A stretch of DNA of 56,776 bases from Oscillospiraceae bacterium (lineage in GTDB: Bacteria; Bacillota; Clostridia; Oscillospirales; Oscillospiraceae), in assembly GCA_020025305.1 (NCBI GenBank), contig JAHHSG010000015.1, positions 1 through 56,776 of the forward strand. The letters run 5' to 3'. Under the pieces are notes generated by a model. That model saw only the letters and a list, made by a program, of their open reading frames with translations. It did no database searches and had not been told where the DNA came from. Each line of letters opens with the position of its first letter. The stretch's first letter is position 1. Positions 27,709-36,072 of the stretch are shown here, one piece after another. The translations under genes and the position numbers were made by a program.

Positions 27709-28194
27709 TTATCGGCCCAGATACTGCTGGGCTTCCTGAATGAACTTATCACGCCAAAACTCATAGCCCACTTCACCTACACGCAGGGAATGCGCCAGCG
27801 CATGGGGCGCGGCGGTGTACTGATCCATCTGATCGTACACTTCTTCATACCACCGCTCGCTGGCACGGGTAATGATATAGCCCACATGTTTCAACTCCAG
27901 CCCGCGGCGTTTCAAAAATCCGCGCATGACACTGCTGCACCGTCCGGCCCACACCGGTGTTCCCAATACTACAAGACGGTAATCCTCAAGATTTTTTTCC
28001 GTCACTACAGGCAGCAGCGGTCGAGTGGATGGCCGCATGGCCTCCATGCCAGAGCGCATATAACCCTTCCAGCCGGAGCGATCCTGTCCATCGGTAATCT
28101 CCACCAGCTCTGCATCCAGTGCCTGGGCGATCTCCTCCATTGCTCTTTTTGTATTCCCACTACGGGAAAAATAGATACACAAAACATCGCTCAT
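27709..28194 (-). CDS. Flavodoxin-family protein
   Basis: A 161-residue FMN-binding fold. The phosphate loop is YFSRSGNTKRAMEEIA at residues 8-23, and VVLGTPVWAGRCSSVMRGFL near residue 76 carries the second FMN loop with Trp. It is longer than a small electron-carrier flavodoxin and matches the predicted-flavodoxin type found in Clostridia. The electron partner is unknown. Gaps of 11 bases on both sides place it in the ddl operon. Confidence 0.85.
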   Translation of the reverse strand: MSDVLCIYFSRSGNTKRAMEEIAQALDAELVEITDGQDRSGWKGYMRSGMEAMRPSTRPLLPVVTEKNLEDYRLVVLGTPVWAGRCSSVMRGFLKRRGLELKHVGYIITRASERWYEEVYDQMDQYTAAPHALAHSLRVGEVGYEFWRDKFIQEAQQYLGR

Positions 28195-28205
28195 TGTGTT
28201 CCTCC

Positions 28206-30101
28206 TTATTCCTCCAACTGCAGGCTTAGCTCCTCCCAGCGGCTCATCTCCTCTGCCAGCTGCGTTTCTATTTCCTGTTTTTGGCGATATAGTTCATTTA
28301 GTTTGTCTGCGTCACAGGCGACCTGCTCCATTTCTCCGTCCAAGCGAGTACACTCCGCCTCCAGACGAGAAATGCCCGTTTCACAAATGGTAATTTGACG
28401 CCGCAGTGCCTGCTTCTCCCGACTGCCGTGTTGGGGACGGGTATCTCCCTTCTTCACCGGCTTAGGGGCCGGTACGGCATGACGCTTCTCCTCCGCCTTC
28501 ATGGCACGATACTGGGCAAAGCCCATAGGATAGTCATGAATGGTGCCATCCGCCAACTCCCAGACACGGGTGGCAAAGCGATTGGCAAAGTAGCGGTCAT
28601 GGGAGACAAACAGCAGCGTTCCATCAAAAGCCTCCACCGCCTCCTCAATCCACTCACGAGAGTCAATATCCAGATGGTTGGTCGGCTCGTCCAGTACGAG
28701 GAAATTGATCTCCTCGTCCATCAACATACAAAGCCGCAGGCGGCTCAGTTCTCCGCCGGAGAGCACAGAAACACTCTTGAAAACATCCTCCCCCTGAAAC
28801 TGGTAGGAGGCCAGACGGTTTCGTGCGCTCTGGGCCGAGAGATTCTTTTTTGCAAAAAGCATGGTGTCCACCAGATTCCGTTCCGGGTGGTCAAAGTGGA
28901 TCATTTGCTCCAAATAGGCCGCCTTGACTGACGGGCCCATGCGGATCACGCCGCTGTCACTGCGCTCTCGTCCCATAATCATATTGAGAAGCGTTGTTTT
29001 TCCTGTGCCGTTTTCGCCCACAAAAGCAATCCGCTCGCCGCCGCCAACCCGCAGGTAGATGTCAGAAAACAAAGGGCGATCACCAAAGGCCTTGGACACG
29101 CCCTTGATTTGCAGTACTTCATCTCCCTTAAACTCACGGCTGGCAAACCGGGCGTCCATTTTCTTGGCCCGAGTAGGCTTAGCGGTGGTTTTCATACGCT
29201 CGATACGCTTTTCCATAGAGAATGCCCGCTTGTGGAGGGCATCGTTGCCCATAAAGGCCCACAGATGCATTTTCTCCGCCGCAGCTGTCAGCTGCTCAAT
29301 CTTGGCCTGCTCCTTGAGATACTGCTTCATGCGCTCTTGATAGCGCCGCTCCTTCTCAATGGCATAAAAACTGTAGTTACCGCTGTAAAATTCCGCCTTG
29401 CCGTCAACAATCTCAATGACACGGGTAACGGTGCGGTCGAGGAAATAGCGGTCATGGGAGATGGTCACCACCGTGCCGTGGAATTTGCTGATATACTCTT
29501 CCAGCCATTCCGTGGCCTGCATATCCAAATGGTTCGTGGGCTCGTCCAACAGCAGGATATCCGTATCTTCCAGAATGAGGCGGCCCAGATTCACCCGGGT
29601 TTTCTCACCGCCGGAGAGATGATCAAAGAGACGGGCGCGCATTTCCATATCAATGGACAGGCCATTGGCCACCTTATTGACGGCAGTTTCCGTATCATAG
29701 CCGCCCAACCCCTCAAACCGGGCAGTCAACTCCCCATAGCGCCGCAGAATCTGATCATCGCTCTCGCCATTTGCCATGCGCTCTGTGAGCGCGTCCATCT
29801 CCTCCTTCAGTCGGAACATACGGGAAAAGGCGGATTGCAGCACATCCTCCACGGTGTAGTCCGCCGGATACACCGGAATTTGGGAAATCAGACCCACACG
29901 GCGGCCGGGGGCAATCACCACCTGTCCCTCGTCATAGTCAAGTTCCCCGGTGAGGATGTGAAAAAGCGTGCTCTTACCTGCACCGTTCTTGCCCAAAAGG
30001 CCCACACGTTCCCCGGTATCGATCTGCAAAGTCAGACCATCCAATATTTTCTTTTCCAGATCAAAGGACTTGCTGAGTCCCGATACGCTGATGTCGATCA
30101 T
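28206..30101 (-). CDS. ABC-F family ATPase (ribosome-associated)
   Basis: Two ABC ATPase domains in one 631-residue chain without membrane segments. Domain 1 has Walker A GLLGKNGAGKST (near 36-47), signature LSGGEKTRVNLGR and LLLDEPTNHLD. The P-site tRNA-interaction linker lies about 250-310. Domain 2 has FVGENGTGKTTLLNM and LSGGELSRLRLCM with VLDEPTNHLD. A C-terminal coiled coil (560-631) resembles Uup/YfmR. ABC-F proteins rescue stalled or drug-bound ribosomes; which subgroup this is cannot be settled by eye. It overlaps murF by ATGA. Confidence 0.93.
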   Translation of the reverse strand: MIDISVSGLSKSFDLEKKILDGLTLQIDTGERVGLLGKNGAGKSTLFHILTGELDYDEGQVVIAPGRRVGLISQIPVYPADYTVEDVLQSAFSRMFRLKEEMDALTERMANGESDDQILRRYGELTARFEGLGGYDTETAVNKVANGLSIDMEMRARLFDHLSGGEKTRVNLGRLILEDTDILLLDEPTNHLDMQATEWLEEYISKFHGTVVTISHDRYFLDRTVTRVIEIVDGKAEFYSGNYSFYAIEKERRYQERMKQYLKEQAKIEQLTAAAEKMHLWAFMGNDALHKRAFSMEKRIERMKTTAKPTRAKKMDARFASREFKGDEVLQIKGVSKAFGDRPLFSDIYLRVGGGERIAFVGENGTGKTTLLNMIMGRERSDSGVIRMGPSVKAAYLEQMIHFDHPERNLVDTMLFAKKNLSAQSARNRLASYQFQGEDVFKSVSVLSGGELSRLRLCMLMDEEINFLVLDEPTNHLDIDSREWIEEAVEAFDGTLLFVSHDRYFANRFATRVWELADGTIHDYPMGFAQYRAMKAEEKRHAVPAPKPVKKGDTRPQHGSREKQALRRQITICETGISRLEAECTRLDGEMEQVACDADKLNELYRQKQEIETQLAEEMSRWEELSLQLEE

Positions 30102-31456
30102 GAATAAGTTTCTTCCAGTTCCTTTACAATTTTGTCAAACGCCATGGCATGGGATGCCTTTACCAGCGCTGTGGTGCCGGGTGTCAGCAGCTGGTGGATC
30201 GTGGGCATTGCTTCTTCCATCGTATCAAAATGCACACATACGTCCCCCGCTGTGGCGGCAATCGCCGCAGATTTAGGGCCGATAGCCACCACATGGTGGA
30301 GCCCCAGTTCCTTGCTCAGTCGTCCGATCTCCCGGTGGGCACTCTCACTCAGCTCACCCAGTTCCCCCATATCACCCAGGATGGCCAGCTTTTGCCCGTG
30401 GCTCTTGGCCAGGATGCGCAGTGCCTCGGCCATGGCCTGGGGGTTGGCATTATAGCAATCGTCAATAACCAGGCGGTCTTCCCGCATCCGCAAGCGGCGC
30501 ATCCGGGAGCCGGTGGAGACATACGATGCTACACCGTCCACGATCTCCTGATGGGAAAGCCCCAGATACTCGCCGATAGCTGTCGCCATGGAGGCAGAGT
30601 AGATCATATAAAGGCCAGGTGACGGAACAGCCAGACGATAGGTGTCCTTTTTGGTCGTCACGGTGCACTCGATGCCTTCCATGCCGCGATCCACGATATC
30701 CGTCACCCGGACATCGCAGTTCTCACCCTGCCCGCAGCGCACCGTTTCAAAGGGCAGATGGAGCGTGTTGAGGAGTTCGTCATCGCCGTTGAGAACCGCA
30801 ATCCCCCCCTCTTGCAGGCTCTCAAAAATCTCGCTTTTACTGCGCAGCGTGCCCTGCCGCGTATTGCCCATATTCTCAATATGGGCATCACCGATATTGG
30901 TAATGACGGCAATCTGGGGACGCACCATGACGCCCATATAGCGCAGCTCACCGAAGTGATCCATACCTGTCTCAATGACGGCAGCCCAATGTTCCCGCCC
31001 CAGACGCACCAGTGTCTGAGGTACACCGATCTGATTATTATAATTGGCCTCCGTCTTCAAAGCAGGGCCGTGCTGCCCCAGCACCGCGGCGATCATCTCC
31101 TTGGTGGTGGTCTTTCCGGCGCTGCCGGTGATCTGCACCACAGGGATATCAAAAAGCCCCCGATACCATGATGCCAAATCCCGAAGGGCCAGCATCGTAT
31201 CGGCTACCTCAATATAGAATTTCCCCTCTATCAGTTCTTCCGGTGCGTGCTGGCAGAGACAGCCCGCAGCACCGGCCCGGAGAGAACCTGTCACATAGGC
31301 GTGACCGTCAAACCGCTCTCCCACCAGCGGGACAAAGAGATCCCCCGGCGCAATGCGGCGGCTGTCGGTGGACATACCGGTAAAAGTATCTGCGCCCTGT
31401 TGCAGCAGTGTTCCGTTTACTGCGTCGCAGAGATCCGCAACACGACATTCGATCAT
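30098..31456 (-). CDS. murF: UDP-N-acetylmuramoyl-tripeptide--D-alanyl-D-alanine ligase
   Basis: Adds D-Ala-D-Ala to the UDP-MurNAc tripeptide, the last cytoplasmic step of the peptidoglycan precursor. It has 452 residues. The Mur-ligase ATP loop is ITGSAGKTTTKEMIAAVL near residue 110; EANYNNQIGVPQTL and DHFGELRYMG follow, and DCYNANPQAMAEAL near 335 is the C-terminal signature. It directly follows ddl, which makes its D-Ala-D-Ala substrate, with a four-base overlap. Confidence 0.97.
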   Translation of the reverse strand: MIECRVADLCDAVNGTLLQQGADTFTGMSTDSRRIAPGDLFVPLVGERFDGHAYVTGSLRAGAAGCLCQHAPEELIEGKFYIEVADTMLALRDLASWYRGLFDIPVVQITGSAGKTTTKEMIAAVLGQHGPALKTEANYNNQIGVPQTLVRLGREHWAAVIETGMDHFGELRYMGVMVRPQIAVITNIGDAHIENMGNTRQGTLRSKSEIFESLQEGGIAVLNGDDELLNTLHLPFETVRCGQGENCDVRVTDIVDRGMEGIECTVTTKKDTYRLAVPSPGLYMIYSASMATAIGEYLGLSHQEIVDGVASYVSTGSRMRRLRMREDRLVIDDCYNANPQAMAEALRILAKSHGQKLAILGDMGELGELSESAHREIGRLSKELGLHHVVAIGPKSAAIAATAGDVCVHFDTMEEAMPTIHQLLTPGTTALVKASHAMAFDKIVKELEETYS

Positions 31457-32514
31457 TCCCGCTCCGCCTTTCTTGCTTTCAAAGACTCCTGTACCACCAT
31501 CTCACACAGCTCACCATAGCTGATTCCCACCGCAGCGGCTTCCTTGGGCACCAGAGAGGTGGGCGTCATTCCCGGCAGAGTGTTGACCTCCAGACACCAG
31601 GGGCGTCCCTCCTCGTCCAGCAGGAAATCCGTCCGGGAATAGACGGAGAGCCCCAGCGCACGGTGCAGCCGCAGCGCCATTTCCCCCATCTCATGCCATA
31701 CCGCATCTTCGATGGGTGCAGGACACACCTCTTTGGCGCCGCCGGACTGATACTTTGCTTCATAGTCAAAATAGGCAGAGGTGGGAACAATTTCCACCGC
31801 CGGAAGATAGGTATCTCCCAGCACAGCCACCGTCAATTCCCGCCCCTTAATTTTCTTTTCTACAATCACATGATTGCCATAGCGGAGAATGTTGTGCAGC
31901 GCCTGCTCCAGTTCCTCCTTAGTATCGGGCAGTTCAACGCCGATCGAACTGCCCCCATTGACGACCTTCACGGCGCAGGGCACTTCCAACTCCTCCACCA
32001 AACGGGGAATATCCGCCTCACAGTAGATCACATCCCGCCAAGGGGCACTTCGGATATGCTCTGCATCCAGAAACCGCTTGGTGATGGCCTTATCCATAGC
32101 CATACCACTGCCGATATAGCCCGATCCGGTGTAGGGCACGCCCAAAAGATCCAATGCTGCCTGTATGCGTCCATCCTCGCCGCAAGAGCCGTGGAGCGCC
32201 AGAAATACTATATCCGCCATGGTGCAGACCGTCAGCACATCCTTACCCAGTACAGAAGCACCCTGATCCTTACGACTGCGGCGCACCGCCTCCAGATCCG
32301 GGGCCGTGCTCTCCACACAAACATCACTGCAAAGGCCATCCGGAGCATCAAAAATATCTTTCAGCTCCCCCTGGTACCGCTCCAAGCCCAAAAACATATC
32401 CACCAAAATGGCTTGATGCCCGTTCTCACGGAGGGCACGACACACACCGGTGCCGGACACCAGCGATACATTGCGTTCTGTACTTAGTCCGCCTGCCAAC
32501 ACAACAATTTTCAT
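31453..32514 (-). CDS. ddl: D-alanine--D-alanine ligase
   Basis: Makes D-Ala-D-Ala for cell wall precursors. It has 353 residues. The N-terminal VLAGGLSTERNVSLVSG, ALHGSCGEDGRIQAALD, GSGYIGSGMAMDKAITK and the C-terminal YSRTDFLLDEEG and EVNTLPGMTPTSLVP are the standard ATP-grasp ligase motifs. The ligand-site residues look like D-Ala-D-Ala rather than D-Ala-D-Lac forms, but this cannot be certain by eye. It is the first gene of the operon that runs to 22938. Confidence 0.96.
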   Translation of the reverse strand: MKIVVLAGGLSTERNVSLVSGTGVCRALRENGHQAILVDMFLGLERYQGELKDIFDAPDGLCSDVCVESTAPDLEAVRRSRKDQGASVLGKDVLTVCTMADIVFLALHGSCGEDGRIQAALDLLGVPYTGSGYIGSGMAMDKAITKRFLDAEHIRSAPWRDVIYCEADIPRLVEELEVPCAVKVVNGGSSIGVELPDTKEELEQALHNILRYGNHVIVEKKIKGRELTVAVLGDTYLPAVEIVPTSAYFDYEAKYQSGGAKEVCPAPIEDAVWHEMGEMALRLHRALGLSVYSRTDFLLDEEGRPWCLEVNTLPGMTPTSLVPKEAAAVGISYGELCEMVVQESLKARKAERE

Positions 32515-32592
32515 ATTGCACCTCTCTATTTTGTCGCTTCACCGCAGTTAAACGATGATAAGCCATCTGATCTCACACTGATTCAATATAGC

Positions 32593-32621
32593 AGTATATC
32601 ATACCAGTATTCCAATTACAA
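32593..32621 (-). promoter_or_regulatory. Promoter of the ddl operon
   Basis: Minus strand TTGTAA (32621-32616), 17-base spacer, TATACT (32598-32593). The leader is about 75 bases with no structured element I recognise. Confidence 0.75.
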
Positions 32622-32670
32622 CCAAATCTCCCGTACTGAGTCTCTTTTTCACAAAAGCAAAACGTAAAAA

Positions 32671-32698
32671 TCTCCCGTACCTGCTGTGGTACGGGAGA
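32671..32698 (-). terminator. Terminator of the rodA-like gene
   Basis: Eleven-base-pair stem TCTCCCGTACC / GGTACGGGAGA with a six-base loop; the minus-strand RNA ends in UUUUU. Part of the arm (TCTCCCGTAC) is repeated at 32626-32635, next to the ddl promoter. Confidence 0.88.
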
Positions 32699-32711
32699 AA
32701 TTGCTTGTGCA

Positions 32712-33860
32712 CTATTTCAGCCATTCCGGCAAAGTGCGTCCGTGAATGCTGCTGACCATGCCCATGGAGATAAACAATGTCACGATGGAGGACCCGCCAT
32801 AGCTGAAAAACGGCAGCGTCAAACCAATGACAGGCAGAACAAAAAGACACATGCCAATATTGGAAAGTGTCTGGAAAATCAGCATACCGGCCATTCCCAC
32901 ACAGACATAGGACTCCATTCGTGTCCGGGCTTTCGTGGCTGTCACAAGGCATCGGATAATGATGGCGCACAGCAGCACGATCACCAAAAGGCAGCCCAGC
33001 ATGCCCAGCTCCTCACCGATGGCCGAAAAAATGAAGTCCGTATGGCGGAACGGCAAGCTCTGGCTGAACTCACTCTGGGTCTGGGTGCCGTGGAAAAGTC
33101 CCTGTCCTGTCAGCTTACCGCCGCCCAGCGTCAGAAGGCTGCGGGTCTGGTGCCAACCTACGCCCAGCGGGTCCAGATCGTGATTAAAGAGGATTCGAAA
33201 GCGATCCATCATATATTCCGGGATGATTTCCTCCTGCCACAAAAGGAAGAACGCGATTCCGGCACCGCTGATGCCCAAAACAAACCAGCGGGTCGCCACA
33301 CCGGCGGCAAAAGCCATACACGCAAAAACGAATACATACACCAGCGCGCTGCCCATATCGGAGGAAATCACATAGTAAAGACCTATGATCACCAGAAGAT
33401 GCCCTCCCAGCATGGCCACCGAAGGGATGGATTTCAAATCCCGATTTTCTTTCAGCCATACCAGCTGCAGCGCCAGCAATAGAATAAACGTCATCTTTAC
33501 GATCTCCGCCGGCTGAATATTGACAGGAAACCCAGGAATATGGAGCCAGGCAAGGTTGCCGTTGCTCTCAACGCCCAGCGGTGTTTTCAAAAGCAGGATA
33601 AAGCCGATATTAAATGCCAATATCCATTTCCACTTTTTCACCACTTCCGTCAGGTCCACCATAGAGACAAGGAAGTAAAGCACCACACCGATGACGGCGG
33701 CTCCCCCCTGTACGATCACATAGCGGCGTGTCTCCATATAGTTGGTGGCGCTGGCAATCATCACAAGACCGTAGATCGTGGCGGCGCAGCAGAGTCCCAG
33801 CAGCACCAGATCGGCCTGCCGGATAATATCGGAAATGAATTCTAATCTGCGTCGAAGCAT
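32712..33860 (-). CDS. FtsW/RodA/SpoVE-family peptidoglycan polymerase
   Basis: A SEDS glycosyltransferase that polymerises lipid II with a partner class B PBP. It has 382 residues and about ten membrane spans. The catalytic aspartate lies in ISSDMGSALVYVF near residue 170. NIQPAEIVKMTFI (about 115), FRHTDFIFSAIGEELG (about 275) and LPFFSYGGSSIVTLF (near 350) are the family motifs. The look is closest to RodA (elongation), but RodA, FtsW and SpoVE cannot be separated with confidence without a tree. It stands alone between its own promoter and terminator; no mreBCD or PBP gene is beside it. Confidence 0.9.
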   Translation of the reverse strand: MLRRRLEFISDIIRQADLVLLGLCCAATIYGLVMIASATNYMETRRYVIVQGGAAVIGVVLYFLVSMVDLTEVVKKWKWILAFNIGFILLLKTPLGVESNGNLAWLHIPGFPVNIQPAEIVKMTFILLLALQLVWLKENRDLKSIPSVAMLGGHLLVIIGLYYVISSDMGSALVYVFVFACMAFAAGVATRWFVLGISGAGIAFFLLWQEEIIPEYMMDRFRILFNHDLDPLGVGWHQTRSLLTLGGGKLTGQGLFHGTQTQSEFSQSLPFRHTDFIFSAIGEELGMLGCLLVIVLLCAIIIRCLVTATKARTRMESYVCVGMAGMLIFQTLSNIGMCLFVLPVIGLTLPFFSYGGSSIVTLFISMGMVSSIHGRTLPEWLK

Positions 33861-33895
33861 ATATTCTCCTCTGTTTCTTCTGTTTTATGTCTTAT

Positions 33896-33924
33896 AGTGT
33901 ACCACAGGAACTTTTTTCTGTAAA
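33896..33924 (-). promoter_or_regulatory. Promoter of the rodA-like gene
   Basis: Minus strand TTTACA (33924-33919), 17-base spacer, TACACT (33901-33896). Confidence 0.65.
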
Positions 33925-33957
33925 CATGACCTTCCCCTTTTCTTTTGCTTTTTTCTA

Positions 33958-33966
33958 TGCTATAAT
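33958..33966 (+). promoter_or_regulatory. Extended -10 promoter of tsaE-tsaB
   Basis: TGCTATAAT gives a TGn extended -10. The -35 region is only T-rich. Start of transcription would be near 33973, about 25 bases before the TTG start. Confidence 0.6.
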
Positions 33967-33997
33967 ATATTGATTTTGTAAAAGCGAGGTGTGTGGT

Positions 33998-34426
33998 TTG
34001 GAATATCTCTCCCACAGTGCTGCCGAGACGGAAGCCATCGGTGAGGCACTGGCAAAGCGGCTCCGGCGCGGCAGTGTCGTGGCTTACCGCGGCGGATTGG
34101 GCATGGGGAAAACCGCCTTTACACGGGGATTGGCCCGCGGCTTAGGCTGTCGCGGCCGCGTCACCAGCCCCACCTTTAACATCGTCAATGAATATAACGG
34201 AACCATCCCCCTTTTCCACTTCGATATGTACCGTCTCGAAAGTGCTGAAGCCCTGTTTGACATCGGCTGGGAGGACTATCTGGAACGAGGCGGTGTGTGC
34301 GCTGTGGAGTGGAGCGAAAATGTAGCCGAGGCACTGCCGGAGGAAACTGTCTATGTGACCATTGAACGGGACAGTTTGCACGATGACTGGCGTCGAATCC
34401 GTATCGAAGGAGGCGGGGAAACATGA
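33998..34426 (+). CDS. tsaE: tRNA t6A biosynthesis ATPase TsaE
   Basis: The ATPase subunit that recycles the TsaB-TsaD complex in t6A37 synthesis. It has 142 residues from TTG 33998, preferred because GCGAGG ends eight bases before it; GTG 33989 overlaps that site. Walker A is YRGGLGMGKTAFTRGLA, and VTSPTFNIVNEY and FHFDMYRL carry the remaining ATP-site residues, with a Trp in VEWSENV. It overlaps tsaB by ATGA. A partner, Sua5, is in the fused gene at 24326; tsaD is not in the window. Confidence 0.94.
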   Translation: MEYLSHSAAETEAIGEALAKRLRRGSVVAYRGGLGMGKTAFTRGLARGLGCRGRVTSPTFNIVNEYNGTIPLFHFDMYRLESAEALFDIGWEDYLERGGVCAVEWSENVAEALPEETVYVTIERDSLHDDWRRIRIEGGGET

Positions 34427-35136
34427 AAATTTTAGCCTTGGAGACTTCCGCTAAAAGTGTAAGCACCGCCATCAGCGAGAACGGAAAGATCCTTGCCAGT
34501 GCCTATCAGAATACCGGCCTGACCCACAGCCGCACCTTAATGCCTCTGGTGGACGGAATGCTTCGCTCGGCAGATCTGCGCGTGCAGAATATGGATCTCA
34601 TTGCCGTAGCCAACGGTCCCGGCTCTTTCACCGGGCTGCGCATTGGTGTTTCCGCTGCCAAAGGCCTTGCCTGGACGCTGGATCTCCCCTGCTGTGGTGT
34701 CTCCACGCTGCTGGCGATGGCACAAAATCTGCGGCATATGGACGCAGAGATCATCTGTGCCATGGACGCACGGCGTCAGCAGGTATATAACGCCGTGTTC
34801 CGCGCTGAAAATGGTGTCTTGGAACGGCGCTGTGAGGACCGGGCCATTGCTTTGGAGGATCTGTACCAGGAGTTGAAATCCAGCAGCTCTCCCCAAATCA
34901 TTGTTGGTGATGGGGCTCAATTGTGCTATACGTATCTGTCGGAAAAAGGACTTCCCTGCCGTTTGGCTCCGCCCCAGCTCATGATGCAAAATGCCTGCGG
35001 TGTAGCACTGGCCGCCCAGGAGCTTGCCGAGAACGGGCAGACCGTCTCCGCCCGCGATCTTGTGCCGTCCTATCTCCGCCTCTCACAGGCGGAACGGGAG
35101 CGGCTTGCCAAGGGTCTGAAAATCACTGTGGATTGA
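34423..35136 (+). CDS. tsaB: tRNA t6A biosynthesis protein TsaB
   Basis: A non-catalytic ASKHA-fold partner of TsaD. It has 237 residues. The N-terminal ILALETSAKSVSTAI, THSRTLMPLVDGML and the loop GPGSFTGLRIGVSAAKGLAW are family hallmarks. It starts within the tsaE stop (ATGA). A rimI acetyltransferase gene, which often follows in Firmicutes, is replaced here by upp. Confidence 0.95.
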   Translation: MKILALETSAKSVSTAISENGKILASAYQNTGLTHSRTLMPLVDGMLRSADLRVQNMDLIAVANGPGSFTGLRIGVSAAKGLAWTLDLPCCGVSTLLAMAQNLRHMDAEIICAMDARRQQVYNAVFRAENGVLERRCEDRAIALEDLYQELKSSSSPQIIVGDGAQLCYTYLSEKGLPCRLAPPQLMMQNACGVALAAQELAENGQTVSARDLVPSYLRLSQAERERLAKGLKITVD

Positions 35137-35197
35137 TCCTTCCCCCTGAAAAAGTATACCCATGATTACTCATATCATTATAAAAAGGAGAAGAACC

Positions 35198-35833
35198 ATG
35201 TTTAACGAGAAAGTGCACATCATGGACCATCCCCTGGTGGCCCACAAACTGTCTATCATGCGCGACAAGAACACCAGTGTCAAGGATTTTCGCGATCTGG
35301 TTTCCGAGGTCGGTATGCTCATCACCTACGAGGCTACCCGCGATCTTCCCATGACGACCAAGATGGTGGAAACCCCTCTTTGCACCGCAGAGCTGCCCAC
35401 TCTGGCTGGCAAGAAGTTTGCCGTTGTGCCTATCTTGCGTGCAGGTCTTGGTTTGGTGGAAGGTGTGCTGCGTCTGGTTCCTTCCGCTCGTGTGGGACAC
35501 ATTGGCATGTACCGTGACGAGGAGACGCTGGAACCCCATGTTTATTTCTCCAAGATGCCCAAAGATGTCGCTGAGCGTGACATCATCATTGTCGATCCCA
35601 TGCTGGCTACCGGAGGCAGTGCTGTGGCTGCCATCGACGAGATGAAGAAGCGCGGCTGCCACAATATCAAGCTGATGATCCTCGTAGCGGCCCCTGAGGG
35701 AATTAAGTGCGTGCAGGAACACCATCCCGATGTGGATATTTATTGCGGCGCTGTGGATCAGGGTCTCAATGAGCACGGCTACATCGTCCCCGGTCTGGGC
35801 GATGCCGGTGACAGAATTTTCGGCACCAAGTAA
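35198..35833 (+). CDS. upp: Uracil phosphoribosyltransferase
   Basis: Salvages uracil to UMP using PRPP. It has 211 residues from ATG 35198, with AAAAGGAG just upstream; the earlier in-frame ATG at 35162 lacks a site. The PRPP loop is IIIVDPMLATGGSAVAAID near residue 125; VPILRAGLGLVEG lies near 76 and the uracil-binding C-terminus is YIVPGLGDAGDRIFGTK. It sits 61 bases after tsaB with a possible weak promoter (TTGATC, 16 bases, TATACC at 35133-35160). No PyrR-binding leader is visible. It ends at a strong terminator. Confidence 0.97.
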   Translation: MFNEKVHIMDHPLVAHKLSIMRDKNTSVKDFRDLVSEVGMLITYEATRDLPMTTKMVETPLCTAELPTLAGKKFAVVPILRAGLGLVEGVLRLVPSARVGHIGMYRDEETLEPHVYFSKMPKDVAERDIIIVDPMLATGGSAVAAIDEMKKRGCHNIKLMILVAAPEGIKCVQEHHPDVDIYCGAVDQGLNEHGYIVPGLGDAGDRIFGTK

Positions 35834-35847
35834 ACAAAGAGACAGCC

Positions 35848-35880
35848 AATAGGCGGTGCAGCTGCACCGCCTATTTTTTT
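35848..35880 (+). terminator. Terminator of upp
   Basis: A self-complementary 28-base GC-rich repeat, AATAGGCGGTGCAG followed by its complement, closing at AGCT, then seven T. Confidence 0.92.
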
Positions 35881-35902
35881 GTGATAGTCCTACAAATTTC
35901 TA

Positions 35903-35931
35903 TTGCATTATACCTCGTTTTCATATATAAT
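35903..35931 (+). promoter_or_regulatory. Promoter of the ssnA-ygfK unit
   Basis: TTGCAT (35903-35908), 17-base spacer, TATAAT (35926-35931). Transcription would begin near 35937, at the base of the structured leader. Confidence 0.82.
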
Positions 35932-35934
35932 AAC

Positions 35935-36048
35935 GATACAATCTAAGATTGGTAGCTGTAAGGAAGTGTCTCGCGCACGGGCTGCAACTATCACTCCGGC
36001 ATTGCGCTCGAGTGTTTCAGACCTCTCAAAGGTTTGAAACACTTTTTG
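35935..36048 (+). ncRNA. Unclassified structured leader with terminator, candidate riboswitch for ssnA-ygfK
   Basis: Between the promoter and ssnA lies about 110 bases of foldable RNA. Visible parts: hairpin CAATC/GATTG (35939-35951, loop TAA); stem GCGCA (35973-35977) with TGCGC (36003-36007); CACTC (35992-35996) able to pair with GAGTG (36010-36014), which would make an H-type pseudoknot; then a terminator, AGTGTTTCAGACCT (36011-36024) with AGGTTTGAAACACT (36030-36043), followed by TTTT. GAGTG is shared by the pseudoknot and the terminator arm, so the two are mutually exclusive, the pattern of a transcriptional switch. It does not fit the purine, ZTP, THF, guanidine or molybdenum-cofactor consensus as I know them. 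The ligand is unknown. Confidence 0.65.
36011..36047 (+). terminator. Intrinsic terminator within the ssnA leader
   Basis: A 14-base-pair stem with one G-U pair, five-base loop CTCAA, followed by a T run. It lies 26 bases before the ssnA start, with GGAGG (36061-36065) after it, so it must be bypassed for expression. Confidence 0.88.
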
Positions 36049-36072
36049 TTATCTGGAAAAGGAGGTTTTTCT

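Noticed and set aside
32626..32680. Short direct repeat TCTCCCGTAC as an operator
   Set aside because: One copy is simply the terminator arm of the rodA-like gene; two copies 45 bases apart without symmetry are not enough to claim a binding site.
35935..36048. Purine (guanine-type) or ZTP riboswitch for ssnA
   Set aside because: The three-way junction of the purine aptamer, with its conserved UAUAA and J2/3 sequence, is absent, as is the CCGCCTGGGCA core of ZTP. Left unclassified.
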